NCBI GenBank assembly: GCA_965229005.1 | Contig: CBDDIP010000002.1 | Span: 3,286,001-3,350,000, forward strand | Length of the DNA: 64,000 nucleotides | Direction of reading: 5' to 3' | From: CBDDIP01 sp965229005 | Lineage (GTDB): Bacteria > Actinomycetota > Acidimicrobiia > Acidimicrobiales > Ilumatobacteraceae | Part shown: positions 1-9,268 of the stretch, piece by piece | Layout: each line of letters begins with the position of its first letter | How positions within the stretch are numbered: the stretch's first letter is position 1 | Position numbers and translations under genes: made by a program | Notes under the pieces: model-generated | Database searches by the model: none | What the model was told of the DNA's origin: nothing | What the model saw: the letters and a program-made list of their open reading frames with translations, nothing else

Positions 1-760
1 TGTACAGGGCCTCGTAGTCGCCGCCGTACGTGACCGCAACCTTGACGTTGGGGTCGGCCAGGGCGTCCTGGATGCCACCGAAGTACTGCGGGTAGATGAA
101 GTCCACCTCGCCGGCCTTCAGCGAAGCGATCTCGGTGTCGCTGTCGGCCTTCGGGACCATGATCAACTGGTCGTAGCCAGCCTTGTCCTCGCCCCAGTAG
201 TTCTCGTTCGGGACGAAGATCTCCTGCGTCTCACTCCAGGAGTCGAGCTTCCACGCGCGACCCGAGAACGGGACGTCGGTGGCGAAGTCTTCCGAGACGT
301 CGTTGCAGTCGTCGACGGCGTCCTTCTTGATGAGCGCACCGAACAGACCGCGGTACGGCGCGTAGACCTTGTCGAGGCTGACGACGGCCTGCTTGTCGGA
401 CTCACCGGCGGTGACGGCGGTGATGTTCTCCCAGCCGGCGGTGCTGAGCGTGCCGGGGGTGTTCAGGTTGGCCTGCCACGTGCACTCGAAGTCGGCAACG
501 GTGATCGGGGAGCCATCGTCCCACACGGCATCAGGGTTGATGTCGTAGGTGATGGTCATGGCCGCGTCGCCACCGGTGTCGGTGGTGTCGCCGGTCGTGC
601 CCTCGGGCGTGGTTTCGCCGGGCGTGGTCTCGACGGGCGTCGAGCCATCGGTGGACGGCGGCTGGGTTGACTCGCTCTTGTCATCGCTACCGCAAGCAGC
701 AGCAATGACCGCGAGACCAACGGCGAGAGCGGCGAGCTTGCCGCGCTTCGTGGTCCTCAC
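1..760 (-). CDS. ABC transporter substrate-binding lipoprotein, peptide/nickel type (SBP family 5), 3' end cut by window
   Basis: GTG start at 760, preceded by AGGAGG with 8 nt spacing. The N-terminus is a lipoprotein signal: basic MRTTKRGK, a hydrophobic stretch, then AAAC with the lipid-bearing Cys at residue 23, followed by a Ser/Thr/Pro/Gly-rich linker to about residue 60. The mature part (TYDINPDAVWDDGSPITVAD, then NENYWGEDKAGYDQL) matches extracytoplasmic solute receptors of the DppA/OppA type, which deliver peptides or similar solutes to an ABC permease. Only about 253 residues are inside the window; the family is usually 500-600. No permease or ATPase gene is visible on this side, so the partner genes, if any, lie beyond coordinate 1. 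Ligand unknown. Confidence 0.85.
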   Translation of the reverse strand, partial: MRTTKRGKLAALAVGLAVIAAACGSDDKSESTQPPSTDGSTPVETTPGETTPEGTTGDTTDTGGDAAMTITYDINPDAVWDDGSPITVADFECTWQANLNTPGTLSTAGWENITAVTAGESDKQAVVSLDKVYAPYRGLFGALIKKDAVDDCNDVSEDFATDVPFSGRAWKLDSWSETQEIFVPNENYWGEDKAGYDQLIMVPKADSDTEIASLKAGEVDFIYPQYFGGIQDALADPNVKVAVTYGGDYEALY

Positions 761-862
761 GTGGTGATCCTCCTATGTGAAACGGAGGGAGGCGGGGACG
801 GGCGGCTCACGAACCGACCACCACTCACAACGTCCTCCCCGATCGAAGTGAGCGGGCCGAGA

Positions 863-892
863 CTATCAGTCACGTCTACCGAGCGGTAGCAA
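863..892 (-). promoter_or_regulatory. Putative promoter of the SBP lipoprotein gene
   Basis: On the minus strand TTGCTA (892-887) and TGATAG (868-863) are separated by 18 nt, a plausible housekeeping -35/-10 pair about 100 nt upstream of the GTG at 760. A 14-bp palindrome overlaps the -35 and the spacer. The rest of the gap 761-951 holds the leader with the AGGAGG site and no convincing gene; no secG was found after tpiA. Recognised by eye only. Confidence 0.45.
876..889. promoter_or_regulatory. 14-bp palindromic operator candidate, CTACCG-AG-CGGTAG
   Basis: Perfect dyad between the -35 and -10 of the SBP lipoprotein promoter, where a bound repressor would block RNA polymerase. The same 14-mer, as its reverse complement, lies just upstream of fabD at 39387-39400. 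The shape (ACCG-N2-CGGT core) suits a TetR-family dimer, but the regulator is not identified. Confidence 0.5.
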
Positions 893-951
893 GCGTGTTC
901 CGTTTTTACGTTTTGTCGGCGCGTTCGTTCCAGCCGCACCTGAACGGGTGA

Positions 952-1711
<760 letters not shown>

Positions 1712-1722
<11 letters not shown>

Positions 1723-2824
1723 TGGGCGCCTCTCGGAGTGCTTGCAGGCCGGGCAGGTCGCCGAGCTCGAGCAGCTCGAGCGAGGCACCACCGCCGGTGG
1801 AGACGTGATCGACCTCGTCGTCGAGGCGGAACTGGGCCAGCGCGGCGGCCGAATCGCCGCCACCGACGACGGTGAAGGCCTTGGTGTCGGCCATCGCCTG
1901 GGCGACGGTGCGCGTGCCGGCCTCGAACCGCGGATCCTCGAACATGCCCATCGGGCCGTTCCAGAACACGGTGCGAGCGTCCATGATCACATCGCTGAAC
2001 GCGGCTGCCGTGCCCGGACCGATGTCGAAGCCCTTGGCGCCGTCGGGGAGGCGGATGCCGAACGTGGCGTAGTTGCCGGCGGCGTCGACGCCGACGATGT
2101 CCTCCGGCAGGTGGATGGTCTTGCCCCGCTCCTTCGATTCGGCCAGGAGCCGACGGCAGGTGTCGACCTGATCGGGCTCCCACAGCGAGTCGCCGATCGG
2201 GTAGCCCTGGGCGGCGAGGAAGGTGAAGCACATCGCCCCGCCCACCACCAGCGCATCGACAGCGTTGAGCAACGCCTCGACGACACCGAGCTTGTCGCTG
2301 ATCTTCGAACCACCGAGCACGGCCACGAACGGGTGCTTCGGCGAGTTGCGCAGGCCGAGGAGCACCTCGACCTCCTTCTGCATCAGCAGACCCATCGCCG
2401 ACGGCAGCGTGCGCGGCGGGCCGACGATGCTGGCGTGGGCGCGGTGCGCCGCGCCGAACGCATCATCGACATAGGCGTCGATGCCGTCGACGAGCTTGGC
2501 GACGAACGCAGGGTCGTTGCTCTCCTCGCCCGGATCGAAGCGCAGGTTCTCGAGCAGCTCCACGCCCGGGGCCAGCTCGGCCAACCGGGCGCGCACCGCA
2601 TCCATCGAGTACTTCGGGTTCGGTTCGCCCTTCGGACGGCCGAGGTGGCTGGCGCACACGACGGTCGCCCCGCGCGACGTCAACCACTCGATGGTCGGCA
2701 ACGCGGCGCGGATGCGGAAGTCATCGGTGATGACTCCCCCGTCCAACGGCACGTTGAAGTCGGTGCGCACCAGCACCCGCTTCCCGGCGACATCGCCGAG
2801 ATCGGCCAGGACGGGGATGCTCAT
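1712..2824 (-). CDS. pgk: Phosphoglycerate kinase
   Basis: Transfers phosphate from 1,3-bisphosphoglycerate to ADP. The 370-residue product starts MSIPVLADLGDVAGKRVLVR, with the substrate-binding RTDFNVPL loop near residue 20, the ASHLGRPKG motif, the hinge-region VAVLGGSKISDKLGV and the nucleotide-binding VGGGDSAAAL near the C-terminus. It is slightly shorter than the usual ~395 residues but all landmarks are present. It lies 11 nt downstream of gap and overlaps tpiA, so it is the central gene of a glycolytic operon. An ATG a few codons upstream (MREAAMSIP) is possible but less like the family start. Confidence 0.97.
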
Positions 2825-2835
2825 CGCTGCTTCCC

Positions 2836-3858
2836 TCATCGCTTCTTCTTGGGGACCTTGCCACCCGCGTACAGCGCGGTGTCGACGAGGCGATTCGAGT
2901 AGCCCCACTCGTTGTCGTACCACGACAGGACCTTGACCATCTTGCCCATGCTCATCGTCAGGCCGGCGTCGAAGATGCTGCTGTGCGGATCGCCCTGGAT
3001 GTCGCTGGAGACGATCGGGTCCTCGGTGTAGCGCAGGATGCCCTTGAGCGGGCCACTCGACGCGGCCTTCTTGAAGGCGGCGTTGATCTCGGCGACCGAC
3101 GCTTCCTTCTTGAGGTTGGCCGTGAAGTCGACGATCGATCCGGTCGGCACGGGCACGCGCAGCGACGTGCCGTCGAGCTTGCCCTTCATCGACTCCAGCA
3201 CGAGTGCGGTTGCGCGTGCAGCCCCGGTGCTCGTCGGCACGATGTTGATCGCCGCGCCGCGGGCGCGGCGCAGGTCGCTGTGCGGACCGTCGACCAGCTG
3301 CTGGTCGCCCGTGTAGGCGTGCACGGTCTGCATCAGGCCCTGCTCGACGCCGAACGCATCGTCGAGCACCTTCACCACCGGCACGAAGCAGTTGGTGGTG
3401 CAGCTGGCGTTGGAGATCACCTTCTGCGTCTTGAAGTCGAAGTCCTTGTGGTTGACGCCGTAGACGAACGTCGCGTCCGCGCCGTCACACGGGGCCGACA
3501 CGATCACCAGGGGCGCGCCACCCTCGAGGTGGGCCGCAGCCGCGCCGCGCTTGGTGAAGAAGCCGGTGGACTCGATGACCACGTCCACGCCCAGATCGCC
3601 CCACGGCAGGTTCTTCGGGTCGCGCTCGCTGAGGACGCGCAGCTCGTCACCGTCGACCGAGATGCCGGTCTTGGTCGCCTTGATGGTGTTCGGCAGCACG
3701 CCGAGGACCGAGTCGTACTTGAGGAGGTGGGCCATCGTGGTGAGCGAGCCGAGGTCGTTCACCGCGACGAAGTCGATGTCGACACCGCGCTGCTTGGCAG
3801 CGCGGAAGAAGTTGCGGCCGATGCGGCCGAAGCCGTTGATGCCGACGCGTACTGTCAT
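2836..3858 (-). CDS. gap: Glyceraldehyde-3-phosphate dehydrogenase, type I
   Basis: Oxidises and phosphorylates glyceraldehyde-3-phosphate with NAD. The 340-residue product begins MTVRVGINGFGRIGR (Rossmann dinucleotide loop). The catalytic Cys is C153 in SNASCTTNC and the base is H180 (QTVHAYTGDQQ); the C-terminus has SWYDNEWGYSNRL. The ATG at 3858 has an upstream AAAGGT. First gene of gap-pgk-tpiA. In Mycobacterium and Streptomyces, whiA and yvcK lie just upstream of gap; here rapZ is the immediate upstream gene, 60 nt away, and that gap shows no gene. Confidence 0.97.
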   Translation of the reverse strand: MTVRVGINGFGRIGRNFFRAAKQRGVDIDFVAVNDLGSLTTMAHLLKYDSVLGVLPNTIKATKTGISVDGDELRVLSERDPKNLPWGDLGVDVVIESTGFFTKRGAAAAHLEGGAPLVIVSAPCDGADATFVYGVNHKDFDFKTQKVISNASCTTNCFVPVVKVLDDAFGVEQGLMQTVHAYTGDQQLVDGPHSDLRRARGAAINIVPTSTGAARATALVLESMKGKLDGTSLRVPVPTGSIVDFTANLKKEASVAEINAAFKKAASSGPLKGILRYTEDPIVSSDIQGDPHSSIFDAGLTMSMGKMVKVLSWYDNEWGYSNRLVDTALYAGGKVPKKKR

Positions 3859-3918
3859 GGAAGACCTTTCGTTGAGCACTGGTGCGCGTGAGCGAGCGCC
3901 ACCGCAGCCGCAGCGTAG

Positions 3919-4767
3919 TCAGCGAGCGATGTCGCGATGCCCTGTGCGCACGGCAAAGCCACGTCGGCGGAGCCGGGCAGCCAGGTCCTCGGCGACGGCG
4001 ACGCTGCGGTGCCGACCGCCGGTGCAGCCGATTGCAATCGTCAGGTAGCTGCGTCCCTCCGCCTCGTAGAACGGCAGCAACGAGCCGAGCAGGTCGTCCA
4101 GCCGGTCGAGGAACTCCGATGCCTGCGCCCGTTCCAGCACGAAGTCGCGCACGGCAGGGTCGTGGCCCGTGAGCGGCCGCAGCGCTTCCTCCCAGTGCGG
4201 GTTGGGCAGGAAGCGCACGTCCATCACGATGTCGGCGTCCAGCGGCAGCCCGTGCTTGAAGCCGAAGCTCTCCACGGCCACCTGCAGGTGCTGGGCGTCC
4301 GGAGCGTGATCGAAGGCGGCGACGAGCTTGGCCTTCAACTGGTGCACGTTGAGCTCGGTCGTGTCGATGATCAGGTCGGCGCCGGCCTTCACCGGCTCCA
4401 GCAACGTGCGCTCGAGCTCGATCGCCTCGACCAGCCCGGCGGCCTCGCCATCGAGCGGGTGCTTGCGGCGCGTCGCGTCGTAGCGCTTGACGAGCTCCGG
4501 CGTTGCAGCATCGAAGAAGACGACGCGCACCCGGTGGCCATCGGCGCGCAGCGACGCCACCTTCGGCAGCACGTCGAGGTGCTGACGCCCGGAGACCAAC
4601 GCGAGTCGATCGATGTCGCTGCCCGGCTTGCTGGCCAACTCCACGATCGTGTCGACGAGCGACGTCGGCAGGTTGTCGACGACGTACCAGCCGAGATCTT
4701 CCAGGACCGCGGCTGAAGCGGATCGTCCGGCGCCCGAGAGCCCCGTGATCAACGCGATGTCGGCCAC
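3919..4767 (-). CDS. rapZ: RapZ/YvcJ-family nucleotide-binding protein
   Basis: 282-residue P-loop protein of the RapZ/YvcJ family (nucleotide binding; RapZ in E. coli is an RNase adapter for GlmZ-type RNA, and the actinobacterial role is unclear). It starts with GTG at 4767. Walker A is GLSGAGRS at residues 9-16. The family C-terminal signature AIGCTGGRHRSVAVAEDLA is intact, as is the RFLPNPHW motif. The start overlaps the end of the upstream methyltransferase by 19 nt. The usual partners yvcK and whiA are missing between it and gap. Confidence 0.93.
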   Translation of the reverse strand: MADIALITGLSGAGRSASAAVLEDLGWYVVDNLPTSLVDTIVELASKPGSDIDRLALVSGRQHLDVLPKVASLRADGHRVRVVFFDAATPELVKRYDATRRKHPLDGEAAGLVEAIELERTLLEPVKAGADLIIDTTELNVHQLKAKLVAAFDHAPDAQHLQVAVESFGFKHGLPLDADIVMDVRFLPNPHWEEALRPLTGHDPAVRDFVLERAQASEFLDRLDDLLGSLLPFYEAEGRSYLTIAIGCTGGRHRSVAVAEDLAARLRRRGFAVRTGHRDIAR

Positions 4768-5492
4768 GGCGCCATTTTAGTGGCGCGCAGGTACAGCAAC
4801 CTCGGGATGGTTGCCGAGTCCTCGTACTCCTCGGCTCGCTCGATGAACCCGGCCGGCGGTGCAGGCTCCACCATCCGTCCGATGTACAGTCCGTTGGCGA
4901 TGAGCGCGTTGACGTAGCGGCTCAACGGTCGGTGGATGAACGGGATGAACACGTTCTTCTCCACCTCCTCCAACGTCTCGTCCTCGATCAGGTAGGGACC
5001 GATGCGCCAGTACTGCTCCGGCGGGTCGAGGATCTGATCGTCGATCCAGCCGCTGTTGGGCGTCTGCAGCAACGGGTGGTTGAGGAAGAAGCAGAAGCGC
5101 CCGCCGGGCCGCAGCACGCGACCGACTTCGGCGATCGCCGCGTCCACCTCTCGGATGTGCTCGAACACGAGGCAGGCAACGACCGCGTCGAACGACTCGT
5201 CGGGGAAGGGCAGTTCTGCAGCGCCGCTGCGGGCGAACACACCGCCGCCGCGGCTCGCCGCCACCGACACGCAATTCCACGTCGGGTCGACGCCGACGAC
5301 CAGTTCGGCACCGAGCCGCGTGGCCAGTCGACTGACCTGTCCGTCGCCGCAGCCGACATCGAGCACCCGCTTGGCACCGCTCAGCTCCTCCGCTGCCAGC
5401 GGCAGGATCTGCTCCTCGTACTCGGGATCGACGCCGTCCGTGAAGCCGTCGATCCACCACGTGGCGTTGTGTTCCCAGAGGTCGTCGCTCAC
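4749..5492 (-). CDS. Class I SAM-dependent methyltransferase
   Basis: 247-residue product with a GTG start at 5492. The SAM-binding motif I is RVLDVGCGDGQ (residues 42-52), with an acidic residue at the end of strand 2 (VGVDPTW) and motif-IV-like FDAVVACLVFEHI, then RVLRPGGRFCFFLNHP. This is the Methyltransf_11/25 fold (UbiE-like); the substrate cannot be told. It overlaps rapZ by 19 nt, so the two are probably cotranscribed. The start is divergent from the LLM oxidoreductase, with only 24 bp between start codons. No earlier start is consistent with that neighbour. Confidence 0.85.
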   Translation of the reverse strand: MSDDLWEHNATWWIDGFTDGVDPEYEEQILPLAAEELSGAKRVLDVGCGDGQVSRLATRLGAELVVGVDPTWNCVSVAASRGGGVFARSGAAELPFPDESFDAVVACLVFEHIREVDAAIAEVGRVLRPGGRFCFFLNHPLLQTPNSGWIDDQILDPPEQYWRIGPYLIEDETLEEVEKNVFIPFIHRPLSRYVNALIANGLYIGRMVEPAPPAGFIERAEEYEDSATIPRLLYLRATKMAPWPTSR

Positions 5493-5516
5493 GGCAGGCA
5501 GGCTACGGTCGACCTC

Positions 5517-6428
5517 ATGAAGTTCTCCGTGTGGTGCTCGTACGAACGTCCGTGGTCCGAAACGCTGGAGCTGGCCACCTGGGCCGAGCAGACCGGCTGG
5601 CACGGGTTCTGGTACGCCGACCACTTCATGAGCCAGACCGACGACGACACGCCCGGCGACGGGATGACCCTGGAGTGCTGGTCGGTGCTCGCGGCGGTCG
5701 CCGCCACGGTGCCGCGACTGCGGCTGACCTCGATGGTCTCTCCCGTCACCATCCACCACCCCGTCGTGCTGGCCAAGCGCGTCGCCACGGTCGACCACAT
5801 CAGCGGCGGACGTGCCGTGCTCGGCATGGGTGCCGGCTGGCAGGTCAACGAGCACCAGTCGTACGGCTTCGACCTGAAGGAGCCCGGCGAGCGCGTCAGC
5901 CACTTCATCGAAGCCATCCAGGTGGTGCGCTCGCTGCTGCACGACGAGCGGACGAACTTCGACGGCACCTGGTACCACCTCACCGACGCACCGTTCGAGC
6001 CCAAGCGCGGCGGCGACGCGCCCGTGCCGATCCTGGTCGGCACCGGCAGCCCGCGCATGCTGCGCGCCACGGCGCGCTACGCCGACGAGTGGAACACGTG
6101 GGGCGACCCGACGCTGGTTGCCGAGCGCACCGCGACGTACAACGAGGCGTGTGCCGCAGTCGACCGCGACCCGGCCACGATGCACCGCTCCGCGCAGGCG
6201 ATGCTGTTCTTCGCCGACGACGACGCCGCACGCGAGAAGGTCGCTGCGTTCGCGCCTGCCGGCCGCTCACTGATCGGCAGTGGCCAACAGCTGATCGACC
6301 TCATCGGCGGTTACGTCGAGCTCGGTGTCGACGAGTTCGCACTCCCCGACTTCACGCTCGGCAACTCGCACGCGCAACGGATGGACGCGTTCGCCCGCTT
6401 TCACTCCGAGGTGATGTCGGCGTTCTGA
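5517..6428 (+). CDS. LLM-class (luciferase-like) F420-dependent oxidoreductase
   Basis: 303-residue TIM-barrel flavin/F420 oxidoreductase. The N-terminus MKFSVWCSYERPWSETLELA, then WYADHF, TSMVSPVTIHHPVVLAK, DHISGGRAVLGMGAGW and PVPILVGTGSPRMLR are typical of the F420-linked luciferase-like group common in actinobacteria. The cofactor is inferred from the family; the substrate is unknown. ATG at 5517; the gene is divergent from the methyltransferase and converges on uvrC, overlapping its 3' end by 28 nt. Confidence 0.9.
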   Translation: MKFSVWCSYERPWSETLELATWAEQTGWHGFWYADHFMSQTDDDTPGDGMTLECWSVLAAVAATVPRLRLTSMVSPVTIHHPVVLAKRVATVDHISGGRAVLGMGAGWQVNEHQSYGFDLKEPGERVSHFIEAIQVVRSLLHDERTNFDGTWYHLTDAPFEPKRGGDAPVPILVGTGSPRMLRATARYADEWNTWGDPTLVAERTATYNEACAAVDRDPATMHRSAQAMLFFADDDAAREKVAAFAPAGRSLIGSGQQLIDLIGGYVELGVDEFALPDFTLGNSHAQRMDAFARFHSEVMSAF

Positions 6429-8317
6429 CCGGCCTCGGCCGGGTGGAACTTGGCGTGGATCGCCTCGGCGACGGCATCCGGCAGGAACGACTGCGACTTC
6501 AGCTCGTCGAGTGACGCCTTCTTCACCGCGTTCACCCCACCCATCACCTGCACCAGCTTCTTCTTGCGCGTCTCGCCGAGCCCGACGATGCCGTCGAGCG
6601 AGCTGGCCGTCATGCGCTTGCCGCGCAGCTCGCGGTGGAACGAGTTGGCGAAGCGGTGGGCCTCGTCGCGGATGCGTTGCAGCATGAACAGCGCGTCGCT
6701 GCCTCTCGGCACCTCCACCGGGTCGCCGCTGCCGGGCACGTAGACCTCTTCGAAGCGCTTGGCCAGCGATGCGATCGGGATCTCGTCCTCCAGGCCCAAC
6801 GACCGCACGACCCGCTCGGCGACGGCCAGCTGGCCCTTGCCGCCGTCGACCAGCAACAGCTGCGGCGGGTAGGCGAACTTGCGCGGACGGCGCCGCTGCC
6901 CATCGATCTCCAGCGACTCGTCGAGCGGTTGGTCCTTCTCGTCGAGGTACGCCGTCAACCGGCGGGTGAGCACCTCCTCCATCGCCGCGTAGTCGTCGTT
7001 GCCGGGCACGTGCACCTTGAAGCGGCGGTACTCGCGCTTGTTGGGCAGCCCGTCCTCCATCACCACCATCGAACCGACGTAGTCGGTGCCCTGGAGGTGG
7101 GCCATGTCGTAGCACTCGATGCGCAACGGCGCCTCGGGGAGGCGAAGCAGGTCCTGCAGCTCGGTGAGTGCACGGCTCCGTGCGTTGTGGTCGCCGGCGC
7201 GCCGCAGCCGGTGGCGCATGAACTCTTCCTTGGCGTTGCGCGTCACGGTCTCGTGCAGATCGCGCTTGTCGCCACGCATCGGCACGCGGATCTGCACTCG
7301 AGAGCCGCGGAGGTGGCTGAGCCACTCCTCGTACGTCGCCAGGTCCTCCGCCGGCACCGGCACGAGCACCTGCTTGGGGACGCCCAGCGGTGGCTCGTCG
7401 CCGTACAGCTCTTCGAGGATGCGATCCACGAGACCGCCCGGCGAGAGCTCCTCGACCTTGTCGACGATGAAGCCGCGCCGGCCAACGACGCGACCCTTAC
7501 GGACGTAGAAGATCTGCACCGACGCTTCGAGATCGTCGTCGACGATGCCGATGACGTCGATGTCCTCGTTGCGGTCGGCGACCATCTGCTGCTTCTCGAT
7601 CGCCCGGCGCACCGCAGTCAGCCGGTCGCGCAGGCGCGCCGCGCGCTCGTACTCCAGCTCGCTGGCGGCGGCCTTCATCTCGGTCTCGAGCCGCTTGACG
7701 ATGTCGTCGGTGTTGCCGTCGAGGAAGTCGCACAGCTCGGTGACGAGCTGGCGGTACGGCATCTCCTCGATCTCGCCGACACAGGGTCCGCTGCACTTCT
7801 CGATGTGGAACAGCAGGCACGGCCGACCGAGGCGGTGGTGCTCGTTGAACTTGCCGGGACTGCACGTGCGGATGGGGAAGCTGCGCAGCAGCAGGTCGAG
7901 CGTGTCGCGGATGGCGTACGCGTGGGCGTACGGGCCGAAGTAGCGGGTGCCCTTGCGCTTGCGACCACGCATCACCAGCGCTCGCGGGTACTGCTCGTCC
8001 AGCGTGACCGCCAGGAACGGGTAGCTCTTGTCGTCGCGCAGGCGGATGTTGAAGCGCGGGCGGTGCTGCTTGATCAGCGTCCACTCGAGCATCAGCGCCT
8101 CGACCTCGTTGCGCACCTCGATCCACTCCACGGTGGCCGCCGTGGCCACCATCTGGGCGGTGCGCGGGTGCAGGTTGCGAGGGTCCTGGAAGTAGTTCGA
8201 GAGGCGCTGGCGCAGGCTGGACGCCTTGCCGACGTAGATGACGCGGCCCAGCGCATCCTTGAACTGGTAGGACCCCGGGGCCTCCGGGATCGTGCCTGCG
8301 GGCGGTCGGGTCACCAT
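6401..8317 (-). CDS. uvrC: Excinuclease ABC subunit C
   Basis: Dual-incision nuclease of nucleotide excision repair; cuts both sides of a lesion on the UvrB-DNA complex. The 638-residue product has the N-terminal GIY-YIG nuclease (GSYQFKDALGRVIYVGKA, residues 13-30), a UVR UvrB-binding motif (SELEYERAARLRDRLTA), the RNase H-like C-terminal nuclease (IECYDMAHLQGTDYVGSMV, LLLVDGGKGQL) and a helix-hairpin-helix (LDGIVGLGETRKKKL). Start ATG at 8317. No SOS box was seen before it, unlike uvrA and uvrB in this window. Confidence 0.97.
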   Translation of the reverse strand: MVTRPPAGTIPEAPGSYQFKDALGRVIYVGKASSLRQRLSNYFQDPRNLHPRTAQMVATAATVEWIEVRNEVEALMLEWTLIKQHRPRFNIRLRDDKSYPFLAVTLDEQYPRALVMRGRKRKGTRYFGPYAHAYAIRDTLDLLLRSFPIRTCSPGKFNEHHRLGRPCLLFHIEKCSGPCVGEIEEMPYRQLVTELCDFLDGNTDDIVKRLETEMKAAASELEYERAARLRDRLTAVRRAIEKQQMVADRNEDIDVIGIVDDDLEASVQIFYVRKGRVVGRRGFIVDKVEELSPGGLVDRILEELYGDEPPLGVPKQVLVPVPAEDLATYEEWLSHLRGSRVQIRVPMRGDKRDLHETVTRNAKEEFMRHRLRRAGDHNARSRALTELQDLLRLPEAPLRIECYDMAHLQGTDYVGSMVVMEDGLPNKREYRRFKVHVPGNDDYAAMEEVLTRRLTAYLDEKDQPLDESLEIDGQRRRPRKFAYPPQLLLVDGGKGQLAVAERVVRSLGLEDEIPIASLAKRFEEVYVPGSGDPVEVPRGSDALFMLQRIRDEAHRFANSFHRELRGKRMTASSLDGIVGLGETRKKKLVQVMGGVNAVKKASLDELKSQSFLPDAVAEAIHAKFHPAEAGQNADITSE

Positions 8318-8359
8318 CGAGTTCGACTCTACGACCGGGGTGTCACAGCGGGCGCCGGT

Positions 8360-9247
8360 ATGGTTTGGCCCGTGCCCGGCCGCTACCAGTTCTCGCTGCC
8401 CGAACGTCCGGAACGTGACGGTTGGTTCAAGGTCGGCCAAGTCGACGTCACCACCACCGCGTTGCTCGTCGGCCTCGGCGTCCTGTCGATGTTCGTCTAC
8501 GCCATCGACAAGGCGAAGCTGCTCGACATCGCGTTCGTCCCCCAGTTCGCCCGAGACGGGGAGGTCTGGCGACTCGCGACCTGGCCGCTCGTCAATCCGC
8601 CGACGGAGATCTGGGTGGTGCTCACCCTGGTCTTCTTCTGGCTCTTCGGCCACCGCACCGAGGACCACATCGGTCGCAAGCGCTTCACCCTGCTCATCGC
8701 AGCGATGGCGATCATCCCCTCGGCGTTGGTGATGTTGATCAACCTCGACGTCAATCACTTCACGTTCGGGCTCGGGATCCTCGGGACCGGCTTGTTGGTC
8801 ATCTTCGCGCTCGACAACCCCGGCGCGATGTTCTTCTTCGGCATCCCCGCGTGGATCATCGCCCTGGTCTTCGTCGGCATCGACGTGCTGCGCATGCTCG
8901 GCGACGAGGTCTACGACACGTTGCTGGTGGAGCTGTTCGTCATCGCCGTGGCGGTCATCGGCGCTCGTCAGTGCGGGATGATCGAGAACCTCGCGTTCAT
9001 CCCTCAGGTCGGCAAGGGCAAGACGAAGAGCCGTGCGGCAGCGCCTCGGGCCTCGGGCCGCGGCAAACGGGCCAAGGGCGGCCAGCAGGTGGTGCAGGGG
9101 CCGTGGCAGTCGAGCGGGCCGTCACCGGCCGATCAGATCGAGCTCGACATGATCCTCGACAAGATCGGGGCGAGCGGCATGGATTCGCTGTCACGCGGCG
9201 AGAAGCAGCGCTTGAACGAGCTCAGCAAGCGGTTGCGCGGGCGCTGA
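8360..9247 (+). CDS. Rhomboid-family membrane protein, probably not a protease
   Basis: 295 residues with about six hydrophobic segments between residues 30 and 215, then a basic Gly/Ala/Lys linker and a conserved C-terminal segment (LDMILDKIGASGMDSLSRGE) typical of bacterial rhomboid-like proteins. Canonical rhomboid proteases need a Ser in GxSG (TM4) and a His in TM6; here the equivalent stretches read GILGTG and VIGARQCG, so both catalytic residues appear to be missing. A derlin-like or chaperone-like role is an inference. ATG at 8360, or GTG at 8372. Divergent from uvrC. Confidence 0.75.
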   Translation: MVWPVPGRYQFSLPERPERDGWFKVGQVDVTTTALLVGLGVLSMFVYAIDKAKLLDIAFVPQFARDGEVWRLATWPLVNPPTEIWVVLTLVFFWLFGHRTEDHIGRKRFTLLIAAMAIIPSALVMLINLDVNHFTFGLGILGTGLLVIFALDNPGAMFFFGIPAWIIALVFVGIDVLRMLGDEVYDTLLVELFVIAVAVIGARQCGMIENLAFIPQVGKGKTKSRAAAPRASGRGKRAKGGQQVVQGPWQSSGPSPADQIELDMILDKIGASGMDSLSRGEKQRLNELSKRLRGR

Positions 9248-9268
9248 GCGGAGCACCGGGAGCGGGAC

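Noticed and set aside
757..939. Short minus-strand frame of 60 codons upstream of the SBP gene, and a search for secG after tpiA
   Set aside because: Arg/Ser-rich, no RBS, overlaps the promoter and leader; no SecG-like hydrophobic hairpin is encoded.
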